Positions 62,142 to 64,000 of a stretch of 64,000 nt of DNA are shown here, piece after piece. The notes beneath the pieces were generated by a model. The model was not told the DNA's origin, ran no database searches, and saw only the letters and a program-made list of their open reading frames with translations. The DNA lies in the NCBI RefSeq assembly GCF_048323755.1, contig NZ_JBLWFS010000004.1, positions 62,001 through 126,000 on the forward strand, read 5' to 3'. This stretch comes from Alkalihalobacterium sp048323755. Lineage in GTDB: Bacteria; Bacillota; Bacilli; Bacillales; Bacillaceae_F. The position numbers and the translations under genes are program-made. Each line of letters starts with the position of its first letter. Position 1 is the stretch's first letter.

Positions 62142-62176
62142 TAGAAGGCTGACAATTATAGGTCAGTCTTCTTTCT
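62142..62176 (+). terminator. Terminator downstream of the CAP remnant
   Basis: Arms AGAAGGCTGAC and GTCAGTCTTCT with an AATTATAG loop, then TTCTG. Probably the old terminator of the decayed gene. Confidence 0.7.
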
Positions 62177-62260
62177 GTTGTAATCAAAGTGTCATCATAA
62201 ATTAACACAAAAATCACTATTTTTTTACTATACTATAATTTAGGTAAAAGGAGGGAAAGC

Positions 62261-63331
62261 ATGTTAAGGAAAATTGGTGGTGTGTTGATCTTATATTTAT
62301 CTTTATACTTAATTGGAAATGGAACAGTTAACGCTTCTGTAAAAGTTGATTTTTCGGAAGATCTTTTTAGTGAAGCTGTTATATTAATAGATGGAAAATC
62401 TGGAAAAGTACTTTATGAAAAAAACAGTGAGCAGCGAATGTATCCTGCTAGCATTACAAAAATTATTACAGGCATCCTAGCCATAGAGGAAGCTAATTTA
62501 TCTGATACCGTTACTGTAAGTAAAAATGCACGTGAAGTGATTGGTACCCGTGTATACCTTTTAGAAGGAGAAGAAGTTGAGCTAAAAAAGCTCGTTCAAG
62601 GACTTTTAATCAGTTCAGGAAATGATGCGGGGTTAGCCATAGCTGAACACATTTCAGAAGATGAAAAGAATTTTGCTCGAAAAATGAATCAATTTGTGCG
62701 TAATAAGGTCGGAGTGGAAAACACGAATTTCACTAACCCGCATGGCTTATTCGATGAAGAGCATTACACGACGGCATATGATATGGCGAAGATTGCAAAA
62801 TATGCGATGAACAATGATATGTTCCGAGAAATTGTCAGCACGAAAGAGTTGTCGTGGATCGGTGAGGGATGGGAAACAACGATTTATAACCATAACCGAA
62901 TGCTATGGAACTACGAAGGAGCTACTGGTATTAAAAATGGTTATGTTCAAAAATCCGGTTACACGTTAGTTACTTCTGTTCAGCAAGGAGAAACTGAATT
63001 AATCGCAGTGACGTTGAATGCACCATCATCTAAACATGCGTATCGTGATATGTACCGTTTATTTGATTATGGATTTGACAACTTTGAAACTAAGCATATT
63101 GTGAAAAATCAAGTGTTTGAAGATCCTTTTGGAAGTAAATATATGTTAGCTGATGATTTGTACGTCACGACGAAAAAAGACGAGGCACTCTTTTTAGATG
63201 TGAGTATTTATGGATATTTAAAAGTGGTAGGAAAAAATAATCAATTAGTTGGGATTCGTGGGTTGCAAAGAATGGAAGAACAATATGCGAAAAGATCTCC
63301 CCGGTTTTTAGCAAGTATCGATCGCTGGTGA
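62261..63331 (+). CDS. D-alanyl-D-alanine carboxypeptidase (DacF-like)
   Basis: A 356-residue serine-type D,D-carboxypeptidase that trims peptidoglycan pentapeptides. The signal peptide ends near Ala25. Active-site motifs are SxxK (Ser64, Lys67 in PASITKIITG), SGN (119-121) and KNG at 225-227 in place of the usual KTG. The C-terminal region (about 275-356) is short and resembles the PBP5_C beta domain weakly, with no membrane anchor, so it may be released. It starts after AAAGGAGGG. Confidence 0.9.
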   Translation: MLRKIGGVLILYLSLYLIGNGTVNASVKVDFSEDLFSEAVILIDGKSGKVLYEKNSEQRMYPASITKIITGILAIEEANLSDTVTVSKNAREVIGTRVYLLEGEEVELKKLVQGLLISSGNDAGLAIAEHISEDEKNFARKMNQFVRNKVGVENTNFTNPHGLFDEEHYTTAYDMAKIAKYAMNNDMFREIVSTKELSWIGEGWETTIYNHNRMLWNYEGATGIKNGYVQKSGYTLVTSVQQGETELIAVTLNAPSSKHAYRDMYRLFDYGFDNFETKHIVKNQVFEDPFGSKYMLADDLYVTTKKDEALFLDVSIYGYLKVVGKNNQLVGIRGLQRMEEQYAKRSPRFLASIDRW

Positions 63332-63352
63332 GTTCTAAAAATCTTGAAGAGC

Positions 63353-63391
63353 GCAAAAAGACTTGAGGTACAAAATCTCAAGTCTTTTGTG
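63353..63391 (+). terminator. Terminator of dacF-like gene, intron insertion site
   Basis: Arms AAGACTTGAG and CTCAAGTCTT with a GTACAAAAT loop, followed by TT and then directly by the intron. The T run is cut short by the intron GTGCG at 63389. Confidence 0.85.
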
Positions 63392-64000
63392 CGCTTGGCA
63401 GCGCTCGAGCTAATGGGTGAAAGTCCCTAACACGTCGAAGTGGCGAAAGTGTATAGCTGACAGGTAGTGCATGGCTGTGAAGTAATGTGCGGAGGACTTG
63501 AAGGCAAATCTCGGAACAGGCGACTAAACCATGTTCGCTGGCAGAATCGGATAACCCTGCAAAAGGTGGGAAAGTCCAAAACCACAAACGGGTTCTGCAA
63601 GTTAGGAGGACTGGCTTCGAGAGAAAGTTCGATGACGTGACCCAAGGAGATCTCATCATCCCCAACCTTTGGTAAATTTCAAACAAGCTCGCGATGGGTA
63701 AGTTGAAACTATGGGTGGTGAGAAGTCAGAGCAGGGGATAGTAGTGAAAAAGCTCGTCTGAAAAGTCGCAAGGGCGAGTGACTTAACATATGTTGTTAAG
63801 ACAAGCCCTTACCCAAAAGGAAGGGACTTGATGCGAAGCCTGTCTGTCCATGGAAGAAAAGTATATCTATCTGTTTAATCCCGCAATGTCCAAACAGAAG
63901 CTGGGGAGGTTACAGCCGTAGAACCAGGGTCGAATAGGAAGTAGACCGTTTGGGGCGGAGTACTTTAAGGGAAGTTCGGAAAATGCCAAGTGCTAGTCAT
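63389..64000 (+). ncRNA. Group II intron, class C-like, 5' part (cut by window end)
   Basis: Starts GTGCG at 63389 and is related throughout its first 200 bases to the class C intron of Oceanobacillus iheyensis as I remember it: domain I blocks GGGTGAAAGTCCCTAA (63415-63430), GGAGGACTTGAAGGCAAATCT and GGAAAGTCC. It lies immediately after a terminator hairpin, the target used by class C introns. The later part has the AGTCAGAGCAGGGGATAGTAG stretch near the domain I/IV junction. A reverse transcriptase/maturase frame is expected beyond the window; ATGCCAAGTGCT at 63982 could be its start. The open frames on the minus strand are artefacts. Confidence 0.87.

Noticed and set aside
63378..63686. 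Two minus-strand frames at the window end
   Set aside because: They lie antisense to structured group II intron RNA, have no ribosome binding site and an unlikely composition.
1..64000. CRISPR arrays, tRNA or rRNA genes, prophage or insertion sequence transposases
   Set aside because: No regularly spaced short repeats with unique spacers, no cloverleaf or rRNA signature and no transposase, integrase or phage structural genes were seen.

Overview
The window looks like chromosomal DNA of a low-GC, endospore-forming Bacillaceae. The evidence is strong AGGAGG-type ribosome binding sites, frequent GTG/TTG starts, spore-related GerMN and SleB-type proteins, and two blocks of gene order shared with Bacillus subtilis as I recall it. 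The first block is yitV/yitT/BsuPI-domain gene ... yitU ... argCJBD-carAB-argF. The second is yjzC ... med-comZ ... fabHA-fabF. Acid-rich lipoproteins and a DHH-CBS-tRNA nucleotidyltransferase fusion hint at the alkaliphilic/halotolerant Bacillus groups, but that is inference. No tRNA, rRNA or CRISPR array was seen.

Layout. 0-2.1 kb (minus): a lipoprotein and lysine 2,3-aminomutase. 2.5-8.4 kb: a class III aminotransferase with an RpiR regulator (plus), separated by dispersed repeats from a fused TRAP permease and TAXI binding protein (minus). 8.6-14.3 kb: GerMN lipoprotein, small membrane protein, AI-2E-type transporter, rhodanese, YitV-like hydrolase, YitT and a BsuPI-domain lipoprotein. 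14.3-29 kb is accessory by comparison with B. subtilis: a permease behind a good cre site, an SNF2 helicase operon, nitronate monooxygenase, azlCD with a divergent XRE-cupin regulator, an RND pump and a GNAT enzyme. 29-32 kb: small coupled genes, a YitU-like HAD phosphatase, ctaG and an SCO protein.

32.5-42.2 kb is a nine-kilobase arginine operon, argCJBD-carAB-argF. It carries ARG-box-like sites over the argC promoter and over an internal carA promoter, and joins carbamoyl phosphate supply to ornithine and citrulline synthesis. 42.3-50 kb: yjzC, small genes, a hydrolase and an epimerase, the competence regulators med and comZ, a Gly-Tyr-Pro repeat protein, three tandem copies of a 120-bp repeat, then fabH and fabF behind a FapR-like operator.

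50-63.3 kb: an LCP cell-wall enzyme, an acetyl-CoA hydrolase/CoA-transferase, a sigY-yxlC-yxlD-like ECF sigma operon with a candidate self-promoter, the DHH-CBS-nucleotidyltransferase fusion, an ABC-2 exporter, a DUF3221-type lipoprotein, an AspT/YbjL-type transporter, a LysM-SleB hydrolase, a CAP-domain gene remnant and a D,D-carboxypeptidase. The window ends inside a group II intron whose 5' end lies directly after the terminator of the carboxypeptidase gene, the usual target of class C introns.
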